This document shows, one piece after another, positions 26,951 through 40,080 of a DNA stretch of 64,000 nt. The notes beneath the pieces are model-generated. The model saw nothing but the letters and a program-made list of their open reading frames with translations. It searched no databases and was not told where the DNA came from. Numbering within the stretch: the stretch's first letter is position 1; each line of letters begins with the position of its first letter. The DNA comes from Colletes latitarsis. Its lineage: Eukaryota; Arthropoda; Insecta; Hymenoptera; Colletidae. The position numbers and the translations under genes were made by a program. The DNA lies in assembly GCF_051014445.1 (NCBI RefSeq), contig NC_135146.1, positions 1,426,001 through 1,490,000 of the forward strand. Direction: 5' to 3'.

Positions 26951-29900
26951 CAAAACCTAACCGGTGTTACCCTCTAATATATTGATCGAATCCAGGATTA
27001 ACTCACTGTTTCAGTGTGGTACCACACTACTACATGATCCAAACCAGAAAACGCCCAGGATCTGGCCAACAAGTATGCGAAATATGTGAAAGTATGGGCC
27101 AGATGATGGCCAATACCAGACCTAACCCAAACCTAACCGGTGTTATCCACTAAAATATAGATTGAATCCAGGTTTAACTCACTGTTGCAGTGTGGTACCA
27201 CATTACTACGTGATCCAACCCAGGAAAAGCCAGCATTTGGCCAACAAGTAGGTGAAAAATGCGAAAGCATGAGCCAGATGATGGTAAATACCAGACCTAA
27301 CCCAAACCTAACCGGTGTTATCCTCTAAAATATAGATCGAATCCTGGACTAATTCACTGTTTCAGTGTGGATCCACACTACTACGTGATCCAACCCGGAA
27401 AAAGCCCAGCATCTGGCCAACAAGTATGCGAAAGAAGCGAAAGTATGTGCGAGATGAGGGCAAATACCAGAACTAACCCTGACCTAATCGGTGTTATCCT
27501 CTAAACTATAGATTGAATCCAGGGTTAACTCACTGTTGCAGTGTGCTACCACATTACTACGTGATACAAACCAGAAAACGCCCGGGATCTGGCCAACAAT
27601 TATGCGAAAAATGCGAAAGTATGAGCCAGATGATGGCAAATACCAGACCTAATCCTGACCTAACCGGTGTTATCTTCTAAAATATTGATTGAATCCAGGT
27701 TTAACCCACTGTTTCAGTGTGGTACCACATTACTACGTGATCCAAACCAGAAAAAGCCCAGGATCTTGCAATCAGGTATGCGAAACATGTGAAAATATGA
27801 GCCAGATACTATCAAACACCAGACCTAACCCTGACCTTACCGGTGTTATCCTCTGAAATTTTGATCGGACCCGCGTTTAACTCACTGTTTCAGTGTGGTA
27901 CCACATTACTACGTGATCCAAACCAGAAAGCGCCCAGGATCTGGCCAACAAGTATGCGAAAAATGCGAAAGTATGAGCCAGATGATGGCAAATACGAGAC
28001 CTAACCCTGACCTAACCGGTGTTATCCTGTAAAGTAGAGATTGAATCCAGGTTTAACTCACTGTTTCAGTGTGGTACCACATTACTGCGTGATCCAAACC
28101 AGAAAAAGCCCAGGATCTGGCCAACAAGTATCCGAAGAATGCGAAACTATGAGCCAGATGATGGCAAATACGAGACCTAACCCTGACCTAACCGGTGTTA
28201 TCCTGTAAAGTAGAGATTGAATCCAGGTTTAACTCACTGTTTCAGTGTGGTACCACATTACTACGTGATCCAACCTAGAAAACGCCCAGGATCTGGCCAA
28301 CAAGTATGCGAGGAACGCGAAAGTATGAGCCAGATGATGGCAAATACCAGACCTAATCCTGACCTAACCGGTGTTATCTTCTAAAATATTGATTGAATCC
28401 AGGTTTAACCCACTGTTTCAGTGTGGTACCACATTACTACGTGATCCAAACCAGAAAACGCACGGGATCTGGCCAACATGTATGGGAAAATTGCGAAAGT
28501 ATGAGCCAGATGATGGCAAATACCAGGCCTAACCCTGACCTAACCGGTGTTATCCTCTAAAATATTCATCGGACCCGGGTTTAACTCACTGTTTCTGTGT
28601 GGTACCACATTACTACGTGATCCAACCCAGAAAACGCCCAGGATCTGGCCAACAGGTAGGTGAACAATGCGAAAGTAAGAGCCAGATGATGGCAAATACC
28701 AAAACTAACCCTGACCTAGCCGGAGTTATCCTATAAAATATCGATCGAATCCAGTTTTAATTCACAGTTTCAGTGTGGTACCACATTACATCGTGCTGCA
28801 TATCAGAAAACGCCCAGGATCTGGCCAACAAGTATGCGAAAAGTGCGAAAGTATGAGGCAGATGATGGCATATACCAGGCCTAACCCTGACCTAATCGGT
28901 GTTTTCCTCTAAAGTACTGATCGGATCCAGCCTTAACTCACTGTTTCAGTGTGGTACCACATTACTACGTGATCCAACCCAGCAAAAGGTCCAGCTTTTG
29001 GCCAACAATTATGCGAAAAAAGCGAAAGAATGAGCGAGATGAGGGCAAATCCCAGACCTAATCCTGACCTAACCGGTGTTATCCTCTAAAATATTGATCG
29101 AAACCAGGTTTATTTGACTGTTGCGGTGTGGAACCACATTACTACGTGATCCAAACCAGAAAACGCCCAGGATCTGGCCAATAAGTATGCGAAAAATGCG
29201 AAACTATAAGCCAGATTATGGCAAATACCATACCTAACCCTGACCTAACCGGTGTTATCCTCTAAAATATAGATTGTATCCAGGTTTAACTCGGTGTTCC
29301 AGTGTGGTACCGCATTACTACGTGATCCAAACCAGAAAACGCCCAGGATCTGGCCAACAAGTATGCGAAAAATGCGAAAGTATGAGCCAGGTGATGGCAA
29401 ATACCAGACCTAACCAAAACCTAACCGGTGTTACCCTCTAATATATTGATCGAATCCAGGATTAACTCACTGTTTCAGTGTGGTACCACACTACTACATG
29501 ATCCAAACCAGAAAACGCCCAGGATCTGGCCAACAAGTATGCGAAATATGTGAAAGTATGGGCCAGATGATGGCGAATCCCAGACCTGACCCAGACCTAA
29601 CCGGTGTTATCGTCTAAAATATAGATCGAATCCAGGATTAACTCACTGTTGCAGTATGGTACCACATTACTACGTGATCCAAACCAGAAAACGCCCTAGA
29701 TCTGGCCTACAAGTTGGCGAAAAATGCGAAAGTATGAGCCAGATGATGGCAAATACCAGACCTAACCCTGACATAACCGGTGTTATCCTCTAAAATATAG
29801 ATTGTATCCAGGTTTAACTCAGTGTTGCAGTGTGGAACCACATTACTACGTGATCCAAACCAGAAAACGCCCAGGATCTGGCCAACAAGTAGGTGAAAAA

Positions 29901-32900
29901 TGCGAAAGCATGAGCCAGATGATGGCAAATACCAGACCTAACCCAAACCTAACCGGTGTTATCCTCTAAAATATAGATTGAATCCAGGTTTAACTCACTG
30001 TTGCAGTGTGGTTCTACATTACTACGTGACCCAACCCTGAAAACGCCCAGGATCTGGCCAATAAGTATGCGAAAAATGCGAAAATATGAGCCAGATGATG
30101 GCAAATACCAGACCTAACCCTACCCTAACCGGTGTTATCCTCTAAAATATAGATTGAATCCAGGTTTAACTCACAGTTTCAGTGTGGTGCCACATTACAA
30201 CGTGATCCAAACAAGAAAACGCCCAGGATCTGGCCAACAAGTATGCGAAATATGCGAAAGTATGAGCCGGATGATGGCAAATACCAGAACTAACCCAAAC
30301 CTAACCGGTGTTACCCTCTAATGTATAGATCGAATCCAGGATTAACTCATGTGGCAGTGTGGTACCACATTACTACGTGATCCGAACCAGAAAACACCCT
30401 GGATCTGGCCAACAAGTTGGCGAAAAATGCGAAAGTATGTGGCAGACGTTGGCAAATACCAGACCTAACCCTGACCTAACCGGTGTTATCCTGTAAAATA
30501 TAGATTGAATCTAGGTTTAACCCACTGTTTGAGTGTGGTGCTACATTACTACGTGATCCGACCCAGAAAACGCCCAGGATCTGGCCAACAAGTATGCGAA
30601 AAATGCGAAAGTATGAGCCAGATGATGGCAAATACCAAACCTAACCAAAACCTAACCGGTGTTACCCTCTAATATATAGACCGAATCCAGGATTAATTCA
30701 CTGTTCAAGTGTGGTACCACATTACTACGTGATCCAACCCAGAAAAAGCCAGCATTTGGCCAACAATTATGCGAAAAAAGTGAAAGTATGAGCGAAATGA
30801 TGGCGAATCCCAGACCTGACACTGACCTAACCGGTGTTATCCTCTAAAATATAGATTGAACCCAGGTTTAACTCACTGTTGCAGTGTGGTACCACATTAC
30901 TACGTAACCCAAACCAGAAAACGCCCAGGATCTGGCCAACAAGTATGCGAAAAATGCGAAAGTAAGGGTCAGATGATGGGAAATACCAGAACCAACCCTG
31001 ACCTAACCAGTGTTATCCTCTAAAATATAGATCGTATTCAGGTTTAGCTCACTGATGCAGTGTGGAACCACATTACCACGTGATCCAACCCAGAAAACGC
31101 CCAGGATCTGGCCAACAGGTATGCGAAAAATGCGAAAGCCTGAGCCAGATGATGCCAAATACCAGACCTAACCAAGACCTAACAGGTGTTATCCTCTAAA
31201 ATTTAAATCGAATCCAAGGTTAACTCACTGTTTCAGTGTGGTACCACATTACTACGTGATCCAAACCAGAAAACGCCCAGGATCTCGCCAACACGTATGC
31301 GAAAAATGCGAAAGCATGAGCCAGATGATGGCAAATACCAGACCTAACCAAGACCTAACAGGTGTTATCCTCTAAAATTTAACTCGAATCCAAGATTAAC
31401 TCACTGTTTCAGTGTGGTACCACATTACTACGTGATCCAAACCAGAAAACGCCCAGGATCTCGCCAACACGTATGCGAAAAATGCGAAAGCATGATCCAG
31501 ATGATGGCAAATACCAGACCTAACCAAGACCTAACAGGTGTTATCCTCTAAAATTTAAATCGAATCCAAGATTAACTCACTGTTTCAGTGTGGTACCACA
31601 TTACTACGTTATCCAAACCAGAAAACGCCTAGGATCTAGCCAACAAGTATGCGAAAAATGCGAAAGTATGAGCCAGGAGATGGCAAATACCAGACCTAAC
31701 CCAAACCTAACCGGTGTTATCCTCTAAAGTATAGATTGAATCCAAGATAAGCTCACTGTTTCAGTGTGGTACCAAATTACTACGTGATCCAAACCAGAAA
31801 AGGCCCAGGATCTGGCCAACAATTATGCGAAAAATGCGAAAGTATGAGCCAGATGATGGCAAATACCAGACCTAACCCTAACCTAACCGGTGTTATCCTC
31901 TAAAATATAGATTGAATCCAGGTTTAACTCACTGTTGCAGTGTGGTACCACAGTACTACGTTACTCAAACCAGAAAACGTCCAGGATCTGGCCAACAAGT
32001 ATGCGAAAAATGCAAAAGTATTGGCCAGATGATGGCAAATACCAGACCTAACCCTGACCTAACCGGTGTTATCCTCTAAAATATAGAGTGAATCCGAGAT
32101 TAACTCACTGTTTCAGTGTGATACCACATTACTATGTAATCCAAATCAGAAAACGCCCATGATCTGGCCAACAGGTATGCGAAAAATGCGAAAGTATGAG
32201 CCAGGTGATGGAAAATACCAGACCTAACCCAAACCTAACCGGTGTTACCCTCTAATATATAGATCGAATCCAGGATTAACTATCTGTTTCAGTGTGGTAC
32301 CACATTACAACGTGATCCAAACCGGAAAACGACCAGGATCTGGCCAACAAGAATGCGAAAAATGCAAAAGTATGAGGCAGACGTTGGCAAATACGAGACC
32401 TAACCCTGACCTAACCGGTGTTATCCTCTAAAATATAGATTGAATCCAGGTTTAACTCACTCTTGCAGTGTGGTGCCACATTACTACATGATCCAAACCA
32501 GAAAACGCCCAGGATCTGGCCAACAAGTATATGAGAAATGCGAAAGTATGAGCCAGATGATGGCAAATACCAGACCTAACCCAAACCTAACCGGTGTTAT
32601 CCTCTAAAATATAGATTGAATCCAGGTTTTACTCACTGTTGCAGTGTGGTCCCATATTACTACGTTACTCAAACCAGAAAACGTCCAGGATCTGGCCAAC
32701 AAGTATGCGAAAAATGCGAAAGTATTGGCCAGATGATTGCAAATACCAGACCTAACCCTGACCTAACCGGTGTTATCCTCTAAAATATAGATTGAATCCG
32801 AGATTAACTCACTGTTTCAGTGTGATACCACATTACTATGTAATCCAAACCAGAAAACGCCCATGATCTGGCCAACAAGTATGCGAAAAATGCGAAAGTA

Positions 32901-34650
32901 TGAGCCAGATGATGGCAAATACCAGACCTAACCCAAACCTAACCGGTGTTACCCTCTAATATATAGATCGAATCCAGGATTAACTATCTGTTTCAGTGTG
33001 GTACCACATTACAACGTGATCCAAACCGGAAGACGACCAGGATCTGGCCAACAAGAATGCGAAAAATGCAAAAGTATGCGGCAGACGTTGGCAAATACGA
33101 GACCTAACCCTGACCTAACCGGTGTTATCCTCTAAAATATAGATTGAATCCAGGTTTAACTCACTGTTGCAGTGTGGTGCCACATTACTACATGATCCAA
33201 ACCAGAAAACGCCCAGGATGTGGCCAACAAGTATATGAGAAATGCGAAAGTATGAGACAGATGATGGCAAATACCAGACCTAACCCAAACCTAACCGGTG
33301 TTATCCTCTAAAATATAGATTGAATCCAGGTTTAACTCACTGTTTCGGAGTGGTGCTACATTACTACGTGATCCAAACCAGAAAACGCCCAGGATCTGGG
33401 CAACAAGTATGCGAAAAATGCGAAAGCATGAGCCAGATTATGGCAAATACCAGACCTAACCCAAACCTAACCGGTGTTACCCTCTAATATATAGATCGAA
33501 TCTAGGATTAACTCACTGTTTCAGTGTGGTACCTCATTACTACGTGATCCAAACCAGAAAACGCCCAGGATCTGGGCAACAAGTATGCGAAAAATGCGGA
33601 AGCATGAGCCAGATTATGGCAAATACCAGACCTAACCCAAACCTAACCGATGTTACCGTCTAATATATAGATCGAATCCAGGATTAACTCACTGCTTCAG
33701 TGCGGTACCACACTACTAACTGGTCCAACCCAGAAAACGCCCAGGATCTGGCAAACGAGTATGCGAAAAATGCGAAAGTATGAGGCAGATGATGGCAAAT
33801 CCCAGACCTCACCCCGACCTAACCGGTGTTATCCTTTAAAATATAGATCGGACCCAGGATTAATTCACTGTTCAAGTGTGGTACCACATTACTACGTGAT
33901 CCAACTCAGAAAAAGCCAGCATTTCGCCAACAAATATGCGAAAAAAGTGAAACTATGAGCGAGATGATGGCGAATGTCAGACCTCACCCAGACCTGACCG
34001 GGTTTATCCTCTGAAGAATTGATCGGTCCCCGGTTTAACCCGCTGTTTCATTGTGGTACCACATTACAACGTGATCCATACCAGATAAAGCCCAGGATCT
34101 GGCCAACATTTATACGAAATATGCGAATGTATGGGCCAGAAAATATTAAATACCAAACCTAACCAAAACCTAACCGGTGTTACCCTCTAATATATAGACC
34201 GAATCCAGGATTAATTCACTGTTCAAGTGTGGTACCACTTTACTACGTGATCCAACCCAGGAAAAGCCAGCATTTGGCCAACAATTATGCGAAAAAAGTG
34301 AAAGTATGAGCGAGATGATGGCGAATCCCAGACCTGACACTGACCTAACCGGTGTTATCCTCTAAAATATAGATTGAACCCAGGTTTAACTCACTGTTGC
34401 AGTGTGGTACCACATTACTACGTAACCCAAACCAGAAAACGCCCAGGATCTGGCCAACAAGTATGCGAAAAATGCGAAAGTAAGGGCCAGATGATGGGAA
34501 ATACCAGACCCAACCCTGACCTAACCAGTGTTATCCTCTAAAATATAAATCGTATCCAGGTTTAGCTCACTGATGCAGTGTGGAACCACATTACCACGTG
34601 ATCCAACCCAGAAAACGCCCAGGATCTGGCCAACAAGTATGCGAAAAATG

Positions 34651-37113
34651 CGAAAGCATGAGCCAGATGATGGCAAATACCAGACCTAACGAAGACTTAA
34701 CAGGTGTTATCCTCTAAAATTTAAATCGAATCCAAGATTAACTCACTGTTTCAGTGTGGTACCACATTACTACGTGATCCAAACCAGAAAACGCCCAGGA
34801 TCTCGCCAACACGTATGCGAAAGATGCGAAAGCATGAGCCAGATGATGGCAAATACCAGACCTAACCAAGACCTAACAGGTGTTATCCTCTAAAATTTAT
34901 ATCGAATCCAAGATTAACTCACTGTTTCAGTGTGGTACCACATTACTACGTTATCCAAACCAGAAAACGCCTAGGATCTAGCCAACAAGTATGCGAAAAA
35001 TGCGGAAGTATGAGCCAGGAGATGGCAAATACCAGACCTAACCCAAACCTAACCGGTGTTGCCCTCTCATATATAGATCGAATCCAGGATTAACTCACTG
35101 TATCAGTGTGGTACCCCGTTAATACGTGATGCAAACCAGAAAACGCCCAGGATCTGGACAACAAGTAGGTGCAAAGGGCGAAAGTATGAGCTAGATGATG
35201 GCAAATAACAGACCTAACCCAAACCTAACCGGTGTTATCCTCTATAATATAAATTGTACCCAGGTTTAACTCACTGTTGCAGTGTGGTACCACATAACTA
35301 CGTAACACAAATCAGAAAACGCCCAGGATCTGGCCAACAAGTATGCGAAAAATGCGAAAGTATGAGCCAGGTGATGGCAAATACCAGACCTAACCATGAC
35401 CTAACCGGAGTTATCCTCTAAAATATAGATTGAATCCAAGATAAGCTCACTGTTTCAGTGTGGTACCAAATTACTACGTGATCCAAACCAGAAAAGGCCC
35501 AGGATCTGGCCAACAAATATGCGAAAAATGCGAAAGTATGAGCCAGATGATGGCAAATACCAGACCTAACCCTGACCTAACGGGTGTTATCCTCTAAAAT
35601 ATAGATTGAATCCAGGTTTAACTCACTGTTGCAGTGTGGTACCACATTACTACGTTACTCAAACCAGAAAACGTCCAGGATCTGGCCAACAAGTATGCGA
35701 AAAATGCGAAAGTATTGGCCAGATTATGGCAAATACCAGACCTAACCCTGACCTAACCGGTGTTATCCTCTAAAATATAGATTGAATCCGAGATTAACTC
35801 ACTGTTTCAGTGTGATACCACATTACTATGTAATCCAAACCAGAAAACGCCCATGATCTGGCCAACAAGTATGCGAAAAATGCGAAAGCCGAGCCAGATG
35901 ATGGCAAATACCAGACCTAACCAAGACCTAACAGGTGTTATCCCCTAAAATTTAAATCGAATCCAAGATTAACTCACTGTTTCAGTGTGGTACCACATTA
36001 CTACGTGATCCAAACCAGAAAACGCCCAGGATCTCGCCAACACGTATGCGAAAAATGCGAAAGCATGAGCCAGATGATGGCAAATACCAGACCTAACCAA
36101 GACCTAACAGGTGTTATCCTCTAAAATTTATATCGAATCCAAGATTAACTCACTGTTTCAGTGTGGTACCACATTACTACGTTATCCAAACCAGAAAACG
36201 CCTAGGATCTAGCCAACAAGTATGCGAAAAATGCGGAAGTATGAGCCAGGAGATGGCAAATACCAGACCTAACCCAAACCTAACCGGTGTTGCCCTCTCA
36301 TATATAGATCGAATCCAGGATTAACTCACTGTATCAGTGTGGTACCCCATTAATACGTGATGCAAACCAGAAAACGCCCAGGATCTGGACAACAAGTAGG
36401 TGCAAAGGGCGAAAGTATGAGCTAGATGATGGCAAATAACAGACCTAACCCAAACCTAAGCGGTGTTATCCTCTATAATATACATTGTACCCAGGTTTAA
36501 CTCACTGTTGCAGTGTGGTACCACATAACTACGTAACACAAATCAGAAAACGCCCAGGATCTGGCCAACAAGTATGCGAAAAATGCGAAAGTATGAGCCA
36601 GGTGATGGCAAATACCAGACCTAACCATGACCTAACCGGAGTTATCCTCTAAAATATAGATTGAATCCAAGATAAGCTCACTGTTTCAGTGTGGTACCAA
36701 ATTACTACGTGATCCAAACCAGAAAAGGCCCAGGATCTGGCCAACAAATATGCGAAAAATGCGAAAGTATGAGCCAGATGATGGCAAATACCAGACCTAA
36801 CCCTGACCTAACGGGTGTTATCCTCTAAAATATAGATTGAATCCAGGTTTAACTCACTGTTGCAGTGTGGTACCACATTACTACGTTACTCAAACCAGAA
36901 AACGTCCAGGATCTGGCCAACAAGTATGCGAAAAATGCGAAAGTATTGGCCAGATGATGGCAAATACCAGACCTAACCCTGACCTAACCGGTGTTATCCT
37001 CTAAAATATAGATTGAATCCGAGATTAACTCACTGTTTCAGTGTGATACCACATTACTATGTAATCCAAACCAGAAAACGCCCATGATCTGGCCAACAAG
37101 TATGCGAAAAATG
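34651..37113. repeat. Second tandem duplication of seven satellite A monomers (2 x ~1,231 bp)
   Basis: Copy 1 (about 34651-35882) and copy 2 (about 35883-37113) are adjacent and align at 1,231-1,232 bp. Diagnostic pairs include GCCCTCTCAT at 35061 and 36292, AATTTATATCGAATCC in both, and GTACCAAATTACTACG in both. A one-base deletion (CATGAGCC to CCGAGCC) marks the junction monomer. This is independent of the 15.8-18.2 kb event but has the same seven-monomer size. Confidence 0.88.
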
Positions 37114-39381
37114 CGAAAGTATGAGCCAGATGATGGCAAATACCAGACCTAACCCAAACCTAACCGGTGTTACCCTCTAATATATAGATCGAATCCAGGA
37201 TTAACTATCTGTTTCAGTGTGGTACCACATTACAACGTGATCCAAACCAGAAAACGACCAGGATCTGGCCAACAAGAATGCGAAAAATGCAAAAGTATGA
37301 GGCAGACGTTGGCAAATACGAGACCTAACCCTGACCTAACCGGTGTTATCCTCTAAAATATAGATTGAATCCAGGTTTAACTCACTGTTGCAGTGCGGTG
37401 CCACATTACTACATGATCCAAACCAGAAAACGCCCAGGATCTGGCCAACAAGTATATGAGAAATGCGAAAGTATGAGCCAGATGATGGCAAATACCAGAC
37501 CTAACCCAAACCTAACCGGTGTTATCCTCTAAAATATAGATTGAATCCAGGTTTAACTCACTGTTGCAGTGTGGTACCACATTACTACGTTACTCAAACC
37601 AGAAAACGTCCAGGATCTGGCCAACAAGTATGCGAAAAATGCGAAAGTATTGGCCAGATGATGGCAAATACCAGACCTAACCCTGACCTAACCGGTGTTA
37701 TCCTCTAAAATATAGATTGGATCCGAGATTAACTCACTGTTTCAGTGTGATACCACATTACTATGTAATCCAAACCAGAAAACGCCCATGATCTGGCCAA
37801 CAAGTATGCGAAAAATGCGAAAGTATGAGCCAGATGGTGGCAAATACCAGACCTAACCCAAACCTAACCGGTGTTACCCTCTAATATATAGATCGAATCC
37901 AGGATTAACTATCTGTTTCAGTGTGGTACCACATTACAACGTGATCCAAACCAGAAAACGTCCAGGATCTGGCCAACAAGTATGCGAAAAATGCGAAAGT
38001 ATTGGCCAGACGATGGCAAATACCAGACCTAACCCTGACCTAACCGGTGTTATCCTCTAAAATATAGATTGAATCCAGGTTTAACTCACTGTTGCAGTGT
38101 GGTGCCACATTACTACATGATCCAAACCAGAAAACGCCCAGGATCTGGCCAACGAGTATATGAGAAATGCGAAAGTATGAGGCAGATGATGGCAATTCCC
38201 AGACCTCACCCCGACCTAACCGGTGTTATCCTTTAAAATATAGATCGGACCCAGGATTAATTCACTGTTCAAGTGCGGTACCACATTACTACGTGATCCA
38301 ACCCAGAAAAAGCCAGGATTTCGCCTACAAATATGCGAAAAAAGTGAAACTATGAGCGAGATGATGGCGAATGTCAGACCTCACCCAGACCTTACCGGGT
38401 TTATCCTCTAAAGAATTGATCGGGCCCCGGTTTAACCCGCTGTTTCATTGTGGTACCACATTACAACGTGATCCATACCAGATAAGCCCAGGATCTGGCC
38501 AACATTTATACGAAATATGCGAATGTATGGGCCAGAAAATATTAAATACCAGACCTAACCCAAACCTAACCTGTGTTACCCTCTAATATATAGATTGAAT
38601 CCGAGATTAACTCACTGTTTCAGTGTGATACCACATTACTGTGTGATCCAAACCAGAAAACGCCCAGGATCTGGCCAACAAGTATGCGTAAAATGCGAAA
38701 GTATGAGCCAGATGATGGCAAATACCAGACCTAACCCAAACCCAACCGGTGTTACCCTCTGATATATAGATCGAATCCAGGATTAACTCACTGTTTCTGT
38801 GTGGTACCTCATTACTACGTGATCCAAACCAGAAAACGCCCAGGATCTGGGCAAGAGATATGCGAAAAATGCGAAAGCATGAGCCAGATTATGGCAAATA
38901 CCAGACCTAACCCAAACCTAACCGATGTTACCCCTGATATATAGATCGAATCCAGGATTACTTCACTGTTTCAGTGTGGTACCACATTACAACGTGATCC
39001 GAACCAGAAAACGACCAGGATCTGGCCAACAAGTATGCGAAAAATGCGTATGTATGAGACAGATTATGGCAAATACCAGACCTAACCCTGACCTACCCGG
39101 TCTTATCCTGTAATATATAGATCGAACCCAGGATTACTTCACTGTTTCAGTGTGGTACCTCATTACTACGTGATCCAAACCAGAAAACACCCAGGATCTG
39201 GGCAACAAGTATGCGAAAAATGCGTAAGCATGAGCCAGATGATGGCAAATACGAGACCTCACCCCGACCTAACCGGTATTACCCTCTAATATATAGATCG
39301 AATACAGGATTAATTCACTGTTTCAGTGTGGCATCACACTACTACGTGATCCAACCCAGAAAACGCCAGCATTTCGCCAAG

Positions 39382-40080
39382 CACGTTACTAAACAGACTG
39401 TTCTGTCCCTGGTCAAGCCGGCGAAAGCCAAGATCCGCGTGAGGTCCGTCCGACGCATCCACTCCGGTGGCATAGCCGTCGAGACTGAACGCAAGGAGGA
39501 TCTAAAGGCCTTCGTCAACTGCGCAAAGCTGAAAGAAGTAGGACTTTCAGCTACTCTACCGACTTTGAGGAACCCTACACTTATAGTGTACGACGTTCCC
39601 AAGTCGATGAGGAAAGAGGAGGTTTCTTCCAGTATCTGGAAGCAAAACCTCAGCGATATGACCCAGGGGGATGTGTCGTCCAGCCTGAAGGTCCGGTTTG
39701 CAACCGGCCCGAAGAAAAAGGACACTGCCAACTGGGTCGTGGAAGTCAGTCCGCAGGTTCGCCAGCGGCTGAAGAGCTCGGGCAGAGTGTACCTGGGGTG
39801 GTCGTCATGCAGAGTCCAGTACTACGTTTCGGTGACACGCTGCTTTAAGTGTCAAATGTTTGGCCACATGGCCAAACATTGCAAAGCAAAAAACGAGGTT
39901 TGCGGTCACTGCTCCGAAGAAGGGCATACCATTGCCTCTTGTACGGCGAAGAGTAAGTCCCCAACTTGCTCAAACTGTAAATCAAGAGGCAATCAGCACA
40001 ACCATAAGTCGCGAGACAAAAACTGCCCTGCCTATAAAGCAGCTTTAGACCTTGCAGTATCTCGTACGAATTATGGATAG
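39382..40080 (+). pseudogene. Retrotransposon ORF1 (gag-like, three CCHC knuckles), 5' truncated
   Basis: About 232 codons remain of an ORF1 nucleic-acid-binding protein. In R1-clade elements this protein coats the element RNA and helps deliver it to its target. Three zinc knuckles lie near the C-terminus: C-x2-C-x4-H-x4-C at 39841-39882, the same spacing at 39901-39942, and C-x2-C-x8-H-x6-C at 39966-40026. The N-terminal half is missing. The frame happens to stay open leftwards into satellite A, where an ATG at 39211 would give a 289-aa satellite-ORF1 chimera. The first 57 codons of that chimera are repeat-derived and not part of the original protein. The stop TAG (40078-40080) overlaps the ORF2 start region. 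Confidence 0.88.

Larger units (their letters stand above)
1..39380. repeat. Satellite A: ~176-bp tandem array
   Basis: This is a continuous head-to-tail array of about 220 monomers, all in one orientation, running off the left edge of the window. Landmarks such as GATGATGGCAAATACC recur every 175-177 bp (for example at 345, 532, 708). Each monomer carries, in order: two CCTAACC boxes, an AT-rich block (TCTAAAATATAGATCGAATCC), a perfect 12-bp palindrome TGTGGTACCACA, TACGTGATCC, GATCTGGCCAACAAG, and a 9-bp direct repeat (ATGCGAAAA then ATGCGAAAG). Monomers diverge into subfamilies along the array, for example an ACCACAAACC/GGAGTTACC type in about 7.7-15 kb and a CCCAAACC type in about 22-38 kb. 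No gene is present; short open frames in the array are read-throughs of the repeat. The monomer length is in the usual range for centromeric or heterochromatic satellites, but the location is inference. Confidence 0.97.

Noticed and set aside
1..39380. CENP-B box in satellite A
   Set aside because: The TTTCGCATTTTTCGCAT segment on the - strand shares a TTCG but lacks the CGGG end and the spacing of the box.
1..39380. True telomere tract
   Set aside because: CCTAA occurs only as two or three boxes per monomer 11 bp apart, never as an uninterrupted repeat.
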